Part shown: positions 1 to 11,425 of the stretch, piece after piece
How the letters are laid out: every line of letters begins with the position of its first letter
How positions within the stretch are numbered: the first letter of the stretch is position 1
NCBI RefSeq assembly: GCF_014803895.1
Contig: NZ_JAAVAU010000023.1
Span: 123,361 to 187,360 of the forward strand
Direction: 5' to 3'
DNA from: Lactobacillus sp.
GTDB taxonomy: Bacteria; Bacillota; Bacilli; Lactobacillales; Lactobacillaceae
DNA length: 64,000 bases
Notes under the pieces: generated by a model
Told to the model about the DNA's origin: nothing
The model's input: the letters and a program-made list of their open reading frames with translations, nothing else
Databases searched by the model: none
Program-made: the position numbers and the translations under genes

Positions 1-66
1 GGTGCTTCACTTAACTACCTTGAAGGTAAGGAATTACCAGGTATCGCTTGCGTTTCTGACAACTAA
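1..66 (+). CDS. pgk: Phosphoglycerate kinase, C-terminal end (partial)
   Basis: The window opens inside a reading frame that ends in GASLNYLEGKELPGIACVSD-N and a stop. This is the typical C-terminus of phosphoglycerate kinase, which makes ATP from 1,3-bisphosphoglycerate in glycolysis. Only 21 residues are visible. The call rests on this tail and on the usual order pgk-tpiA-eno; tpiA starts 21 bases later behind its own ribosome binding site. Confidence 0.85.
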   Translation, partial: GASLNYLEGKELPGIACVSDN

Positions 67-87
67 TTAATAGGAAGGACTATTTTA

Positions 88-2191
<2,104 letters not shown>

Positions 2192-2208
2192 TTAATTACT
2201 TGAAGTTT

Positions 2209-2237
2209 AAAGGTCTCTCGTAAGAGAGACCTTTTTT
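2209..2237 (+). terminator. Rho-independent terminator after eno
   Basis: The perfect stem AAGGTCTCT/AGAGAGACCTT with a short loop is followed by a T run. It separates the glycolytic cluster from secG. Confidence 0.9.
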
Positions 2238-2309
2238 GTTTAGCAATTGTATAAGATTTATGTTAGAATTTGTACAGTGATTAATTTTTAGGCAAATGGA
2301 GGCAGCACT

Positions 2310-2543
2310 TTGTATAACTTAGTCATGACGCTGCTCATTATTGTAAGCTTTCTAATTATTATAGCTACATTGATGCAGCCGCAAAAACAACAAGATGCTT
2401 TAAATGCCTTATCTGGTGGTGCTGTATTCAGCGGCCAGACAAAGAAACGGGGCTTTGAGGCACTAATGGAGAAGATTACCGCCGTATTATTAGTGATCTT
2501 TTTCCTATTAGCCATTATTTTGGCAGTACTTTCATCTAAGTAA
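2310..2543 (+). CDS. secG: SecG subunit of the SecYEG preprotein translocase
   Basis: Small 77-residue membrane protein that helps protein export through the SecYEG channel. It has two hydrophobic helices (about residues 3-21 and 54-74) flanking a polar loop with ALSGGAVFSGQT, close to the family SGGAxxLFG-type loop. The start is a TTG placed eight bases after a strong GGAGG site; no ATG fits as well. An extended -10 (TGtTAGAAT) lies about 40 bases upstream, so it probably has its own promoter. The position before rnr and smpB is conserved in Bacillota. Confidence 0.93.
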   Translation: MYNLVMTLLIIVSFLIIIATLMQPQKQQDALNALSGGAVFSGQTKKRGFEALMEKITAVLLVIFFLLAIILAVLSSK

Positions 2544-2550
2544 GAGAAAG

Positions 2551-2576
2551 AAGCCTCTCAAATGAGAGGCTTTTTT
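2551..2576 (+). terminator. Rho-independent terminator after secG
   Basis: The stem AAGCCTCTCA/TGAGAGGCTT is followed by TTTTTT, between secG and rnr. Confidence 0.88.
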
Positions 2577-2612
2577 ATCGCCTAAAAAGTAATAAAGAAA
2601 CGAGGTTTTATA

Positions 2613-4940
2613 ATGGCACAAAATGAACCAGTATTGGCTGGAGTATATGAAATTTTTCGTCATAATCCCCAAACTCAATATGATGTAGATGAACTTGAAA
2701 AAGCTATGAGTCGTAGTCAGCGCTACCCCTTCTCAGATTTGGTAAAGGCTTTGACATTTTTAGAAAATGCAAAAAAAATAGTTACTGATGGTCATGGGAA
2801 GTATCAATTAAATCAGGTAAATAGCGAAGTAGAAGGTGTATTTAAAGCTAATGATAAAGGCTTCGGTTTTGTTCGTTTGGATGATGAAGCTGTTGATGAT
2901 GTTTTTATTGATAAGCATAATACGAAGTTTGCAATTGATGGTGATCGAGTAAAGGTTAGAATCATTGCTGGAGCAAATCCATGGAATGGTAAGGGGCCTG
3001 AAGGTGCCATAGAAGATATACTTGAACGTGGAGTAGAAGACTTAGTTGGAGAGTTTCATCCTTATTCAGATGAAGCTGTCGCTAAAAGTGGATACTGTGG
3101 TTATGTAGTTAGTGAAAATCGTAAGCTAAAGAAATATAAGATTAATATTTCTGACAAGGGTATCAAGCCTCAAATGGGTGATATGATAAAGATCTCTATT
3201 ACGAGATATCCTAATGAAGAGAATCCAGATGACATGGAAGGTATTGCCCTTCTTACTATTGGTAATAAAAATGATCCTGGTGTTGATATCATGTCAATTG
3301 TGGTTGACAATGATATTCGAACTGATTGGCCAGAAGATGCTATGGAACAAGCTAATGCTATTCCAGACCATGTGACTGAAGAAGATAAGGCTAAAAGAAT
3401 AGATATTACTGATCAACCAGCAGTTACAATTGATGGTGATGATTCTAAAGACTTTGATGATGCTGTTGTTTTGTGGAAGTTACCAAATGGAAACTATCAC
3501 TTAGGTGTTCACATCGCTGATGTATCTCATTATGTGAAAGAAAAATCTCCATTAGATAAAGAAGCCTTTCAGCGTGGTAATAGTACTTATTTAGTTGATC
3601 GTGTAATTCCAATGTTACCGTTCAGACTTTCTAACGGTATTTGTTCTTTAAATGAGGGTGTAGAACGTTTGGTTCTCTCCTGTGATATGGAAATTACGCC
3701 AGATGGTAGAAGAGTAGGTTATAAGATTTATCCTTCTGTAATGAAGTCCCATGGTCGTCTTACTTATAACAAAGTGAACCAAACTTTGGATGATAATCAA
3801 AAAGATCCACAAGAAGAAAAATATCGTAAATTAAAACCAATGCTTCAAGAAATGGCCCATCTTCATAGTGCTTTATATAAACAACGTCATCAACGTGGTG
3901 CAATTGATTTTGAAGAACCGGAAGCTAAAATTATTGTTGATAAACAAGGTAAACCAACTGATATTGTTCTCCATGAGCGTGGAACTGCAGAAAAAATGAT
4001 TGAATCATTCATGTTAATGGCTAATGAAACAGTAGCAGAAGATTACTTTAAGAAACATGTTCCTTTCTTATATCGTGTTCATGAAACACCCGATGAAGAA
4101 AAAATGCAAAGCTTTTTTGAATTTGTTAGTGCATTTGGTTTAAATGTTAAAGCTGATCCTGCACATGTAAAACCAATTGATTTGCAAAAGATTGTTTCTA
4201 AAACTGAAAATACGCCAGAAGAAGCAGTTGTTCAAATGATGATGTTAAGAAGCTTAAAGCAAGCACATTATTCACCAGAACCTTTAGGACACTTTGGCTT
4301 GGCTGCTGAATTTTATACACACTTTACTTCACCAATTCGTCGTTATTCTGATTTGATGGTGCACCGGATGATTCATGAATATGGAGATCACGGTATGGGC
4401 GATGAAATTCAGAAACATTTCAGCTCACAATTACAGTCAGTTGCAGATCAAACTTCAACTCAAGAACGTAAGTCAATTGATACTGAACGTAGTGTAAATG
4501 ATTTGAAGATGACAGAATTTATGGCTGACAAAGTTGGACAAGTATTTGATGCAATTGTATCTTCAGTAACTAGCTTTGGGATGTTTATTCAACTTCCTAA
4601 TACAGTTGAAGGCTTAATTCATATCTCTAAATTAAATGATGACTACTATAATTTTGACGAAAAATCTTTAACTCTTACAGGACGTAATTCTCATAAGAGA
4701 TATAAGATTGGTATGCCAATCAAGGTTAAATTAATTAGAGCTGACGTAGAACAACATCAAATTGATTTTGAAATCTACGATCCTAATGCACCTAAGAGAG
4801 ACAATAAACGTGGGAAAAATGGTCAAAGAAGACGTAATTTCCACCGCAGTCATTCTCGCAATAGAAATAGTAAAGATGCTAATGTAAGAAGTAATAACTT
4901 TAGCATTAGAAGAAATGCAAATAAGTCTAAGAAAAAATAA
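2613..4940 (+). CDS. rnr: Ribonuclease R
   Basis: Processive 3'-5' exoribonuclease that degrades structured RNA and, with SmpB and tmRNA, non-stop messages. The 775 residues show an N-terminal winged-helix region, cold-shock OB folds around residues 70-220, and the RNB catalytic domain with the aspartate cluster [10 protein letters not shown] near 274-283. A C-terminal S1 RNA-binding domain begins near residue 643 ([17 protein letters not shown]) and is followed by a very basic tail rich in Arg, Lys and Asn. Its stop lies five bases before smpB, so the two are surely one transcript. The basic tail fits the known role of such tails in RNase R binding to tmRNA-SmpB. Confidence 0.96.
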   Translation: MAQNEPVLAGVYEIFRHNPQTQYDVDELEKAMSRSQRYPFSDLVKALTFLENAKKIVTDGHGKYQLNQVNSEVEGVFKANDKGFGFVRLDDEAVDDVFIDKHNTKFAIDGDRVKVRIIAGANPWNGKGPEGAIEDILERGVEDLVGEFHPYSDEAVAKSGYCGYVVSENRKLKKYKINISDKGIKPQMGDMIKISITRYPNEENPDDMEGIALLTIGNKNDPGVDIMSIVVDNDIRTDWPEDAMEQANAIPDHVTEEDKAKRIDITDQPAVTIDGDDSKDFDDAVVLWKLPNGNYHLGVHIADVSHYVKEKSPLDKEAFQRGNSTYLVDRVIPMLPFRLSNGICSLNEGVERLVLSCDMEITPDGRRVGYKIYPSVMKSHGRLTYNKVNQTLDDNQKDPQEEKYRKLKPMLQEMAHLHSALYKQRHQRGAIDFEEPEAKIIVDKQGKPTDIVLHERGTAEKMIESFMLMANETVAEDYFKKHVPFLYRVHETPDEEKMQSFFEFVSAFGLNVKADPAHVKPIDLQKIVSKTENTPEEAVVQMMMLRSLKQAHYSPEPLGHFGLAAEFYTHFTSPIRRYSDLMVHRMIHEYGDHGMGDEIQKHFSSQLQSVADQTSTQERKSIDTERSVNDLKMTEFMADKVGQVFDAIVSSVTSFGMFIQLPNTVEGLIHISKLNDDYYNFDEKSLTLTGRNSHKRYKIGMPIKVKLIRADVEQHQIDFEIYDPNAPKRDNKRGKNGQRRRNFHRSHSRNRNSKDANVRSNNFSIRRNANKSKKK

Positions 4941-4945
4941 ATATC

Positions 4946-5404
4946 ATGAAAGAAAAACAAGATAATCTGATAGCTCAGAATAAAAAAGCAAGTCATGATT
5001 ATTTTATTAAGGAAACAATTGAGGCAGGAATTGCTTTAACTGGAACTGAGATTAAATCTGTTCGTGCTCGTAGAATTAATTTACGGGATGGCTATGTCCA
5101 GATAATAAATGGTAATGCTGTCTTGGAAAATGTTCATATTAGCGAGTATAAAGAAGGTAATCGTTATAATCATGATCCACTAAGACCACGTCAATTATTA
5201 CTTCATAAACGTGAAATTAATCGCTTGGCTGGTATTCAATCACAACAAGGAATGACAATAATTCCGTTGAAAGTTTACTTAAAGCATGGTTTTGCTAAAG
5301 TATTAATTGGGGTTGGTCAAGGTAAAAAGCAATATGATAAGCGTGAAACAATAAAAAAACGTGATCAAGAAAGAGAATTGCGTAGAAAGTATCGGACACG
5401 TTAA
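4946..5404 (+). CDS. smpB: SsrA-binding protein SmpB
   Basis: Binds tmRNA and delivers it to stalled ribosomes. The 152-residue protein has the family pattern [33 protein letters not shown] and the lysine/arginine-rich C-terminal tail ([21 protein letters not shown]) that enters the mRNA channel. It follows rnr by five bases with no obvious Shine-Dalgarno site, suggesting translational coupling. Its RNA partner ssrA is also in this window, about 27 kb downstream. Confidence 0.97.
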   Translation: MKEKQDNLIAQNKKASHDYFIKETIEAGIALTGTEIKSVRARRINLRDGYVQIINGNAVLENVHISEYKEGNRYNHDPLRPRQLLLHKREINRLAGIQSQQGMTIIPLKVYLKHGFAKVLIGVGQGKKQYDKRETIKKRDQERELRRKYRTR

Positions 5405-5433
5405 AAAAAGAGGATTTTTAAATCCTCTTTTTT
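5404..5433 (+). terminator. Rho-independent terminator after smpB
   Basis: The stem AAAGAGGATTT/AAATCCTCTTT is followed by a T run, immediately downstream of the smpB stop codon. Confidence 0.88.
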
Positions 5434-5509
5434 ATTTTGTCCCCTCTTGATAAATAATAAAGATTCTGATAATCTGTTAAAATATAATTTAACGAAAGGG
5501 ATTACAATT

Positions 5510-6085
5510 GTGCAGAATAAATTTGATCTAGCGCGAAGAGCACTTCATGAAAATTTATCCTTGTCAATGGTAGAGAAGTATTCCGTTAAAGAAGTTTGTC
5601 AAATAACAGGTTATACTAAGTCTACATTTTATCGTCAATTTAATTCATTACCAACATTTTTTGCATGTTGTATGAGTCATGAAATAAGGATTCATTTGAA
5701 TAGTTATCAGGAACAAAATTTACAAAAAAAGTTTAAATACTTACTTATTCAAATGAAAAGAGATAGATATTATTTTTGTAATATTTATCGTTTGAGTAGA
5801 TCCAAGCAATGTATTTGTAATTATTTCATTAAAGAGCTAAGAAACTTTCTTAAGCAGTACTTAATCAAAAAATACGGAGATTACCCTTATGAATTAGTTA
5901 AACATGCTTCTAACAATATTTATCGTGTTTTGTTTACTTGGGTCCAGCATCGATGTAAAGAGAATATTGACGAACTAATTGGGGAACTTAATGTATTCTT
6001 CTTTCTTTTAGAGAATAGTAAGTCATTGTACAATTTAGATAGCTTGTTAAGTAATTATGCAAAGAAATATCCAAAATTTAGTTAA
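5510..6085 (+). CDS. TetR-like transcriptional regulator, orphan
   Basis: A 191-residue protein with a helix-turn-helix at about residues 24-44 (YSVKEVCQITGYTKSTFYRQF), matching the TetR N-terminal pattern. The rest is a mostly alpha-helical ligand or dimer domain I cannot place, rich in Phe, Tyr, Cys and basic residues. I chose the GTG start because AACGAAAGGG lies eight bases upstream. An in-frame TTG 63 bases earlier sits inside a TTGATA hexamer that looks like a -35 element (TAATCT follows after 17 bases). No target gene is obvious: upstream is a terminator, and the neighbour is convergent and overlaps by eight bases. Regulated genes and ligand are unknown. Confidence 0.7.
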   Translation: MQNKFDLARRALHENLSLSMVEKYSVKEVCQITGYTKSTFYRQFNSLPTFFACCMSHEIRIHLNSYQEQNLQKKFKYLLIQMKRDRYYFCNIYRLSRSKQCICNYFIKELRNFLKQYLIKKYGDYPYELVKHASNNIYRVLFTWVQHRCKENIDELIGELNVFFFLLENSKSLYNLDSLLSNYAKKYPKFS

Positions 6086-6596
6086 TAATTGGGATATAAT
6101 TCATTGATAAATCAAGATGTGGCAATTTTAGTGGTGGTACATGAAGTTGGGTAAAAAGAATACTAACTAGTAAGATAAAAGGTACATCTTTAGGGTGTTT
6201 AATGTTGTAAAGCAATTTAAAGTCTCCATCAGTAACTAGTGTTTCTACGCTAGCTACTTTTTTTATACCTGAAAAGAAGCTATAATGTCCATTTTTAATT
6301 GAACCACTAATCCAATAATTCAGACGTGTAACAAAGAAAATATTAGCGATAGAACTATTTATTTTTTTAACTTTAACTATTGAATGATTTATGACGTCAA
6401 TACAATAAGTAGCAATTAAATGAGCAGAATCAAGATAAAGACGGCCAACTTCTTGATTATGAATGTCATCAAGAATAATGGTATTAGAAATACCGCCTAA
6501 ATTTCCTCTAAGAATATAACAAGGATAATTATTTTCATCTTTAATAACTGATTGTCCTCTATCTTGATTTTGTGAAAGAGAGAGCGAGTAACGCAT
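6078..6596 (-). CDS. Hypothetical protein, possibly LURP-one/YxjI-like
   Basis: 172 residues, no signal peptide or membrane helix. The sequence alternates short polar and hydrophobic strands (CYILRGNLGG, VGRLYLDSAHLIATY, GHYSFFSGIKKVASVET), which suggests a beta-rich fold like the LURP-one-related (tubby-like) family found as single genes in lactobacilli. I do not recognise a catalytic motif, so no function is given. It lies just downstream of the HAD hydrolase on the same strand (17-base gap) and may share its transcript. Its 3' end overlaps the convergent TetR-like gene by eight bases. Confidence 0.6.
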   Translation of the reverse strand: MRYSLSLSQNQDRGQSVIKDENNYPCYILRGNLGGISNTIILDDIHNQEVGRLYLDSAHLIATYCIDVINHSIVKVKKINSSIANIFFVTRLNYWISGSIKNGHYSFFSGIKKVASVETLVTDGDFKLLYNIKHPKDVPFILLVSILFTQLHVPPLKLPHLDLSMNYIPIIN

Positions 6597-6613
6597 ATTG
6601 AGTTTCCTTATTA

Positions 6614-7474
6614 TTACTTTATAAAATGTCTAATTGCATAAGCTACACCGGCATCGTTATTATTTTTTGTGATAAAGGAAGCTAAATTTTTAATCTGACT
6701 TACAGCATTATCCATAGCCACTCCAACACCAGCAAGTTTAATCATTGATTCATCATTAAGGTTATCGCCGATTGCCATAACCTCACTCTTATCAATTCCT
6801 CGCATTTTCGCATAATTAAGAAGAGCAATTCCTTTTTGCGCATTAATATTATTTATTTCTAAATTATTTGAAGAACTTGCTGTTGTAACTAAATTTCCTA
6901 GATTATCAATTTTATGACGAATTTCACGAAAACCAGCTGGTCCAGCCGGATTAAAAGCAACAAATTTCATTACTTCAAAATTTGGATCATCAAATAAACT
7001 TTTAAAATTTTTTACAAAAGAAATTCTTACAACTTCGTCTGAACCACCTGCAAATGAAACAGCCTTTTTTAAAGTTAGGTGTTTATTTAGATCAACTAAT
7101 AAATCGGATACATTTGCAATACGACGCATACGAGAATCAGAATATATATCGTTGGCAGAAACTATTTCAAAATAACAATTAGATTTTTTTAAAATATCCA
7201 TTATTTGAAAAGCACGTTTTCTGTCGATAGGCTCGTTAACCATTAACTTACCGTTTGTATCAAAGACCATTGCACCATTTAAATTAATATAACCTGTATG
7301 TAAACCAGCATTTTCTAAAATTTGTTGAGATTCTTTGCGAGCTCGTCCAGTTGCTACTAAAAATTCAACGCCGTTCATTTGGGCATATTTGATAGCTGCT
7401 ATATTTTCTAGTGGGATTTCCATTTGTGCATTCAGTAATGTACCATCCATATCACTTGCGATTAACTTGATCAT
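6614..7474 (-). CDS. HAD superfamily (Cof-type) phosphatase
   Basis: A 286-residue Cof/YidA-type sugar phosphatase-like protein. Motif I with the nucleophilic aspartate is at the N-terminus (IASDMDGTLL), VATGRARK forms motif II, and GDNLNDESMIKLAGVGVAMDNA near the C-terminus is motif IV. A C2-type cap domain lies between. The ATG was chosen because GGAGGA lies six bases before it; a TTG four codons upstream falls inside that ribosome binding site. The substrate cannot be read from sequence. Divergent from ung. Confidence 0.9.
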   Translation of the reverse strand: MIKLIASDMDGTLLNAQMEIPLENIAAIKYAQMNGVEFLVATGRARKESQQILENAGLHTGYINLNGAMVFDTNGKLMVNEPIDRKRAFQIMDILKKSNCYFEIVSANDIYSDSRMRRIANVSDLLVDLNKHLTLKKAVSFAGGSDEVVRISFVKNFKSLFDDPNFEVMKFVAFNPAGPAGFREIRHKIDNLGNLVTTASSSNNLEINNINAQKGIALLNYAKMRGIDKSEVMAIGDNLNDESMIKLAGVGVAMDNAVSQIKNLASFITKNNNDAGVAYAIRHFIK

Positions 7475-7550
7475 AATATCCTCCAAATTATTCTTTTAAG
7501 TATTATGGTATCATGAGTTTGTTAAAAACTGAGAATTAGAAGGTCAAAAA

Positions 7551-8246
7551 ATGAAAAAATTAATAGGTAACGACTGGGATAAAATATTAGATCCAGTTTT
7601 TGAAAGTGAATCTTATCGCCGATTACATAATTTTTTAAAAGAGGAATACAGTAGTAAACAAATTTATCCGGATATGTATCATATTTTTACAGCATTTAAA
7701 TTAACACCTTTTTCTAAGACTAAAGTTGTTATTTTGGGTCAAGATCCATACCATAATCCTGGTCAAGCTACCGGAATGAGTTTCAGTGTAAATCCTGGAG
7801 TACGTTTACCTCCATCATTAGTTAATATTTATAAAGAGCTATATGATGATGTTGGTGCAGTTCCGGTAGATCACGGTTATTTAAAATATTGGGCTGACCA
7901 AGGTGTCTTACTTCTTAATAGTGTCTTGACCGTACCATATGGACATGCTAATGCTCATCAGGGAAAAGGTTGGGAAGAAGTGACAGATGCAGCAATTAAG
8001 GCACTTAGTGATCGGGGTAAGGTGGTTTTTATTTTGTGGGGTAGATTTGCTCAAAATAAGATACCATTAATTGATCAAAGTAAAAACTACATTATTAAAT
8101 CAGCCCATCCTAGTCCATTTTCAGCCAATCGTGGATTTTTTGGTTCTCGTCCTTTTTCTCGTTGTAATGATGCTTTGATAAAATTTGGTGAAACGCCAAT
8201 AGATTGGCAACTCCCAAGTAACGTTAGTGAACAAGATATGGCATAG
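7551..8246 (+). CDS. ung: Uracil-DNA glycosylase, family 1
   Basis: Removes uracil from DNA, starting base excision repair. The 231-residue protein carries the catalytic water-activating loop GQDPYH near residues 63-68 and the DNA-intercalation loop [18 protein letters not shown] near 186, both diagnostic of UDG family 1. Start: ATG after AGAAGG. It lies upstream of pta, the usual ung-pta order in lactobacilli, but with a 77-base gap that holds a palindrome and a possible promoter. Confidence 0.97.
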   Translation: MKKLIGNDWDKILDPVFESESYRRLHNFLKEEYSSKQIYPDMYHIFTAFKLTPFSKTKVVILGQDPYHNPGQATGMSFSVNPGVRLPPSLVNIYKELYDDVGAVPVDHGYLKYWADQGVLLLNSVLTVPYGHANAHQGKGWEEVTDAAIKALSDRGKVVFILWGRFAQNKIPLIDQSKNYIIKSAHPSPFSANRGFFGSRPFSRCNDALIKFGETPIDWQLPSNVSEQDMA

Positions 8247-8259
8247 TGGAAAGTAATTA

Positions 8260-8302
8260 CTTCAAATATTTTTTTGAAGACTGTAAAATATAAGCATTAA
8301 AT
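8260..8302 (+). promoter_or_regulatory. Palindrome and candidate promoter upstream of pta
   Basis: A perfect inverted repeat CTTCAAA-tattt-TTTGAAG has no T run after it, so it is not a usual terminator. Its right arm contains TTGAAG, followed after 17 bases by TTAAAT, a plausible promoter for pta. The repeat could be an operator overlapping the -35. Read from sequence only. Confidence 0.4.
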
Positions 8303-8323
8303 AAAAAGAAAGGTGTTTAATCT

Positions 8324-9304
8324 ATGAAAGTATTTGACTTATTAAAAGAAAAGGCACTAGAAGAAACTAAAACAATAGTTTTGCCAGAAGGAACCGATGA
8401 AAGAATTTTAATTGCTGCCAATCGGTTACTAGATCAAGGTATTGTAAATATTATTTTGCTTGGAAATGTTGACGAGATTCTTAATAAAGCACAAAAATTA
8501 GAAATTGATTTAGGATCTGCTGAAATTATCGATCCTCTTGATTATGATGATTTTGAAGAAATGTGTAGAGATTTTGTGGAATTACGTAAAGGCAAAAACA
8601 CAATTGAAGAAGCACGCGAGATGCTGAAAGATGTTTCCTATTTCGGTACAATGCTTGTTTATAATGGAAAAGCAGATGGGATGGTTTCTGGAGCGGCTCA
8701 TTCAACTGCAGATACTGTGCGTCCAGCTTTGCAAATTATTAAAACTAAGCCGGGAATGCACCGAGTTTCGAGTTCCATGATTATGGAGCGTGGTGAAGAA
8801 AAGTATATTTTTGCTGATTGTGCTATTAATATTGATCCTGATAGTGAAACGTTGGCTGAAATTGCTTATCAGTCAACTCAAACTGCCAAGATGGTTAAAA
8901 TTAATCCTAAGGTAGCGATGTTGAGCTTTTCTACTAAAGGTTCAGCTCAAGGTCCTATGGTTGAAAAAGTTGTGATGGCTACTGAATTAATGAATAAAAA
9001 TCATCCTGAAATTGCTTGCGATGGTGAATTACAATTTGACGCGGCTTTTGTTCCCAGTGTAGCAGAAGCAAAAGCTCCAAATTCTAAAGTAGCTGGACAT
9101 GCTAATGTCTTTATTTTTCCTGAATTACAATCAGGTAATATTGGCTATAAGATTGCACAAAGATTAGGTGATTTTACAGTAGTTGGTCCAGTTCTTCAAG
9201 GCTTAGCTGCTCCCATTAATGATTTATCAAGGGGATGTACTGTTGAGGACGCTTATTTAACAATTGTTTTGACAGCTGCACAAGCAAATTCAGATAAGGA
9301 TTAA
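8324..9304 (+). CDS. pta: Phosphate acetyltransferase
   Basis: Interconverts acetyl-CoA and acetyl phosphate, the step before acetate kinase (ackA is also in this window). The 326-residue length is typical of single-domain Pta enzymes. Recognisable segments are VLPEGTDERIL, DGMVSGAAHSTADTVRPALQ, FADCAINIDPD, KVAMLSFSTKGSA, and the C-terminal NVFIFPELQSGNIGYKIAQRLG. Start: ATG after AGAAAGG. The stop lies two bases before tsaE, so the two are coupled. Confidence 0.97.
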   Translation: MKVFDLLKEKALEETKTIVLPEGTDERILIAANRLLDQGIVNIILLGNVDEILNKAQKLEIDLGSAEIIDPLDYDDFEEMCRDFVELRKGKNTIEEAREMLKDVSYFGTMLVYNGKADGMVSGAAHSTADTVRPALQIIKTKPGMHRVSSSMIMERGEEKYIFADCAINIDPDSETLAEIAYQSTQTAKMVKINPKVAMLSFSTKGSAQGPMVEKVVMATELMNKNHPEIACDGELQFDAAFVPSVAEAKAPNSKVAGHANVFIFPELQSGNIGYKIAQRLGDFTVVGPVLQGLAAPINDLSRGCTVEDAYLTIVLTAAQANSDKD

Positions 9305-9306
9305 TT

Positions 9307-9789
9307 ATGACGAAAAAGCTAGAAATAAATTCTGATGAGGAAATGCAAAAACTAGGGTATACTTTAGCTAAAAGTGCTTATCCACATGATTTATTACTTT
9401 TAACTGGTGATTTAGGTGCTGGAAAAACTACTTTGACTAAAGGATTAGCTCGAGCTCTGGATATTAGAAGACCTGTGAAAAGTCCTACTTTTACAATTGT
9501 ACGGGAATATAAAGAAGGTAAGTTACCTTTATATCATATGGATATGTATCGATTAGAAGATGGTGATTTATCAAGTATTGACTTACCGAGTTATTTAGCA
9601 CAACCAGGAATTGTAGTAATTGAATGGCCTCAGTTTATTATTGATTCTTTACCTGAAGACTATCTTGAACTACAACTAAAACGGATAGATGATTCTTGGG
9701 ATTCAACAAAACGTATTGTTGAACCGATTATTAAAGGGGACCGTAATCGAGCTTGGTGGCAAGAAGTAACGGAACAATTTAGTGAATAA
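9307..9789 (+). CDS. tsaE: tRNA threonylcarbamoyladenosine biosynthesis ATPase TsaE
   Basis: P-loop ATPase that drives the TsaB-TsaD complex making the t6A modification at position 37 of ANN-decoding tRNAs. Its 160 residues show Walker A GDLGAGKTT at about residues 35-43, the switch region SPTFTIVREY, and HMDMYRLEDGD and VIEWPQF of the family. It follows pta by two bases. The first enzyme of the pathway, TsaC/Sua5, is encoded 41 kb downstream in the prfA cluster. Confidence 0.96.
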   Translation: MTKKLEINSDEEMQKLGYTLAKSAYPHDLLLLTGDLGAGKTTLTKGLARALDIRRPVKSPTFTIVREYKEGKLPLYHMDMYRLEDGDLSSIDLPSYLAQPGIVVIEWPQFIIDSLPEDYLELQLKRIDDSWDSTKRIVEPIIKGDRNRAWWQEVTEQFSE

Positions 9790-9790
9790 T

Positions 9791-9836
9791 AAAAAGCTAG
9801 TTAGGCTGGATTAAATCAGCTTAACTAGCTTTTTTA
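9791..9836. terminator. Bidirectional terminator between tsaE and exonuclease gene
   Basis: A long stem (AAAAAGCTAGTTAgGCTG paired with CAGCTTAACTAGCTTTTT, one G-U pair) with A-run and T-run flanks can stop transcription from both sides. It overlaps the last codons of the convergent exonuclease gene. Confidence 0.85.
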
Positions 9837-10344
9837 TGGGATCATCACCGAATCGCCTATTTTGGCTAATTAGAATTTCTGCACAAGCTTCGCTATCGCT
9901 AAGGGCATTATGGTGGTGCCAGAGATTAATATTAAGGGCATAGGAGACAGTATTTAACTTATAATTTGGTAGTTTTTTTTCTAAGCTTCTACTGGTAGCT
10001 AATGTGTCAATAGATAAATAGTGAGGTTCAGGAATATTATAACGTCCCAGAGATTTTCTTAAAACGTTACAGTCAAACCTTGAATTATGAGCAGCTACTA
10101 ACATTCCTGGTTGGTATAGGTTCTTTATTTTAGGCCATACTTCTGCCATAGTAGGGGCATTCTTCACATCTTCAGCCGTGATCCCGTGAATTTTAATATT
10201 TTGTTTGTCAAAGGGCATCTGGGGATTAATTACGGTATAAAAACGGTCGATTATTTTATTATTTCTAACCATAACTAGCGCAAGTGAACAAGCACTTTCG
10301 GGTAAATGATTAGCTGTTTCAAAGTCCATTGCGATAAAGTTCAA
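9811..10344 (-). CDS. DnaQ-like DEDDh 3'-5' exonuclease
   Basis: 177-residue stand-alone exonuclease domain of the DNA polymerase III epsilon/PolC proofreading type. The catalytic residues are in ExoI (D7 and E9 of MDFETAN), ExoII (HNSRFD) and ExoIII (NALSDSEACAEI, with the preceding histidines and Asp). It has no polymerase or helicase domain. The start is TTG, giving the family-typical N-terminus MNFIAMDFETAN; the ribosome binding site is weak. Role in repair, RNA maturation or nucleotide turnover cannot be decided here. Confidence 0.88.
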   Translation of the reverse strand: MNFIAMDFETANHLPESACSLALVMVRNNKIIDRFYTVINPQMPFDKQNIKIHGITAEDVKNAPTMAEVWPKIKNLYQPGMLVAAHNSRFDCNVLRKSLGRYNIPEPHYLSIDTLATSRSLEKKLPNYKLNTVSYALNINLWHHHNALSDSEACAEILISQNRRFGDDPIKKLVKLI

Positions 10345-10462
10345 ATTTAATCATCTTTTCTAATTTTTAAGTTAAAATCAGTATATCACAGGTAGAAAAT
10401 ATAACGATTTTTGCGGTATGATAGGTAAGACATATTAATTAAAAATTTAAGGGTGTAGCAAC

Positions 10463-11368
10463 ATGGAATTAATGGATTTAAAGGAAAAAGGCATTAATAT
10501 ACAACAGAATGTTCCTCTATCTCGTTTTACTTTTACTAAGACTGGAGGACCAGCTGAATTTCTTGCCTTTCCTAAAAATATTGATGAATTAAAAAAATTA
10601 GTTAAAATTACTAAGAAAAATAATATACCACTTACTGTCATTGGTAATGCTTCTAATTTAATTATTCGTGATGGTGGAATTGATGGCTTAGTAATAATTT
10701 TAACCAAAATGGATGAAATTATTGCTGACAGAGATACTAATACGGTCACAGCAATGGCAGGTGCTAAAATAATTGATACTTCTGAGGTTGCTTGTCAAGC
10801 CGGACTATCTGGTTTGGAATTTGCAGCAGGTATTCCAGGAAGTGTTGGTGGTGCTGTTTATATGAATGCTGGTGCTTATGGTGGAGAGACTGAGAATGTT
10901 ATTCGTTCCATAAATGTTTTGACACGCGATGATGAATTTAAGACTTATACTCATGATGAAATGGAATTTGATTATCGTCATTCTTTAGTGCAAGAGACCG
11001 GTGATATTGTTTTGAGTGCGACCTTTGGTTTGGTTAAAGATGATCGCCTAGCTATTAAAGATCGGATGGAGTATTTTAATGGTCTTAGAAGAGCTAAACA
11101 ACCATTAGAATATCCATCATGTGGTAGTGTATTCAAACGTCCTACTGGCCATTATGTAGGACCAATGATTATTAAAGCTGGACTTCAAGGTAAACGTATT
11201 GGTGGTGCAGAAGTTTCTATGAAGCATGCTGGTTTTATTGTAAATGTTGGTGGAGCAACAGCTACTGACTACTTAGATTTAATTCATTTGATTCAAAAAA
11301 CAATTAAAGAAAAGTTTGATGTTGAATTACATACTGAAGTAAGAATTATTGGCAAAGAAAAAGACTAA
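10463..11368 (+). CDS. murB: UDP-N-acetylenolpyruvoylglucosamine reductase
   Basis: FAD enzyme that reduces UDP-GlcNAc-enolpyruvate with NADPH to UDP-MurNAc in peptidoglycan synthesis. Its 301 residues fit the type IIb MurB family. Motifs: TFTKTGGPAEF near residue 28, the FAD loop VIGNASNLIIRDGG, GIPGSVGGAVYMNAGAYGGE, catalytic serine in YPSCGSVFKRP, and the final glutamate in HTEVRIIG. A terminator follows, so potA needs its own promoter or readthrough. Confidence 0.97.
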   Translation: MELMDLKEKGINIQQNVPLSRFTFTKTGGPAEFLAFPKNIDELKKLVKITKKNNIPLTVIGNASNLIIRDGGIDGLVIILTKMDEIIADRDTNTVTAMAGAKIIDTSEVACQAGLSGLEFAAGIPGSVGGAVYMNAGAYGGETENVIRSINVLTRDDEFKTYTHDEMEFDYRHSLVQETGDIVLSATFGLVKDDRLAIKDRMEYFNGLRRAKQPLEYPSCGSVFKRPTGHYVGPMIIKAGLQGKRIGGAEVSMKHAGFIVNVGGATATDYLDLIHLIQKTIKEKFDVELHTEVRIIGKEKD

Positions 11369-11374
11369 GAACTC

Positions 11375-11405
11375 AAGGCTACAAGTATGATACTTGTAGC
11401 CTTTT
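11375..11405 (+). terminator. Rho-independent terminator after murB
   Basis: The perfect stem AAGGCTACAAGTA/TACTTGTAGCCTT has a three-base loop. The T tract is short (CTTTTG), so readthrough into potABCD is possible. Confidence 0.8.
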
Positions 11406-11425
11406 GTATGTTGGGGTGAATTTTT

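Noticed and set aside
5447..5509. Longer start for the TetR-like gene (TTG)
   Set aside because: No ribosome binding site there and the TTG is part of a -35-like hexamer; the GTG has a good site.
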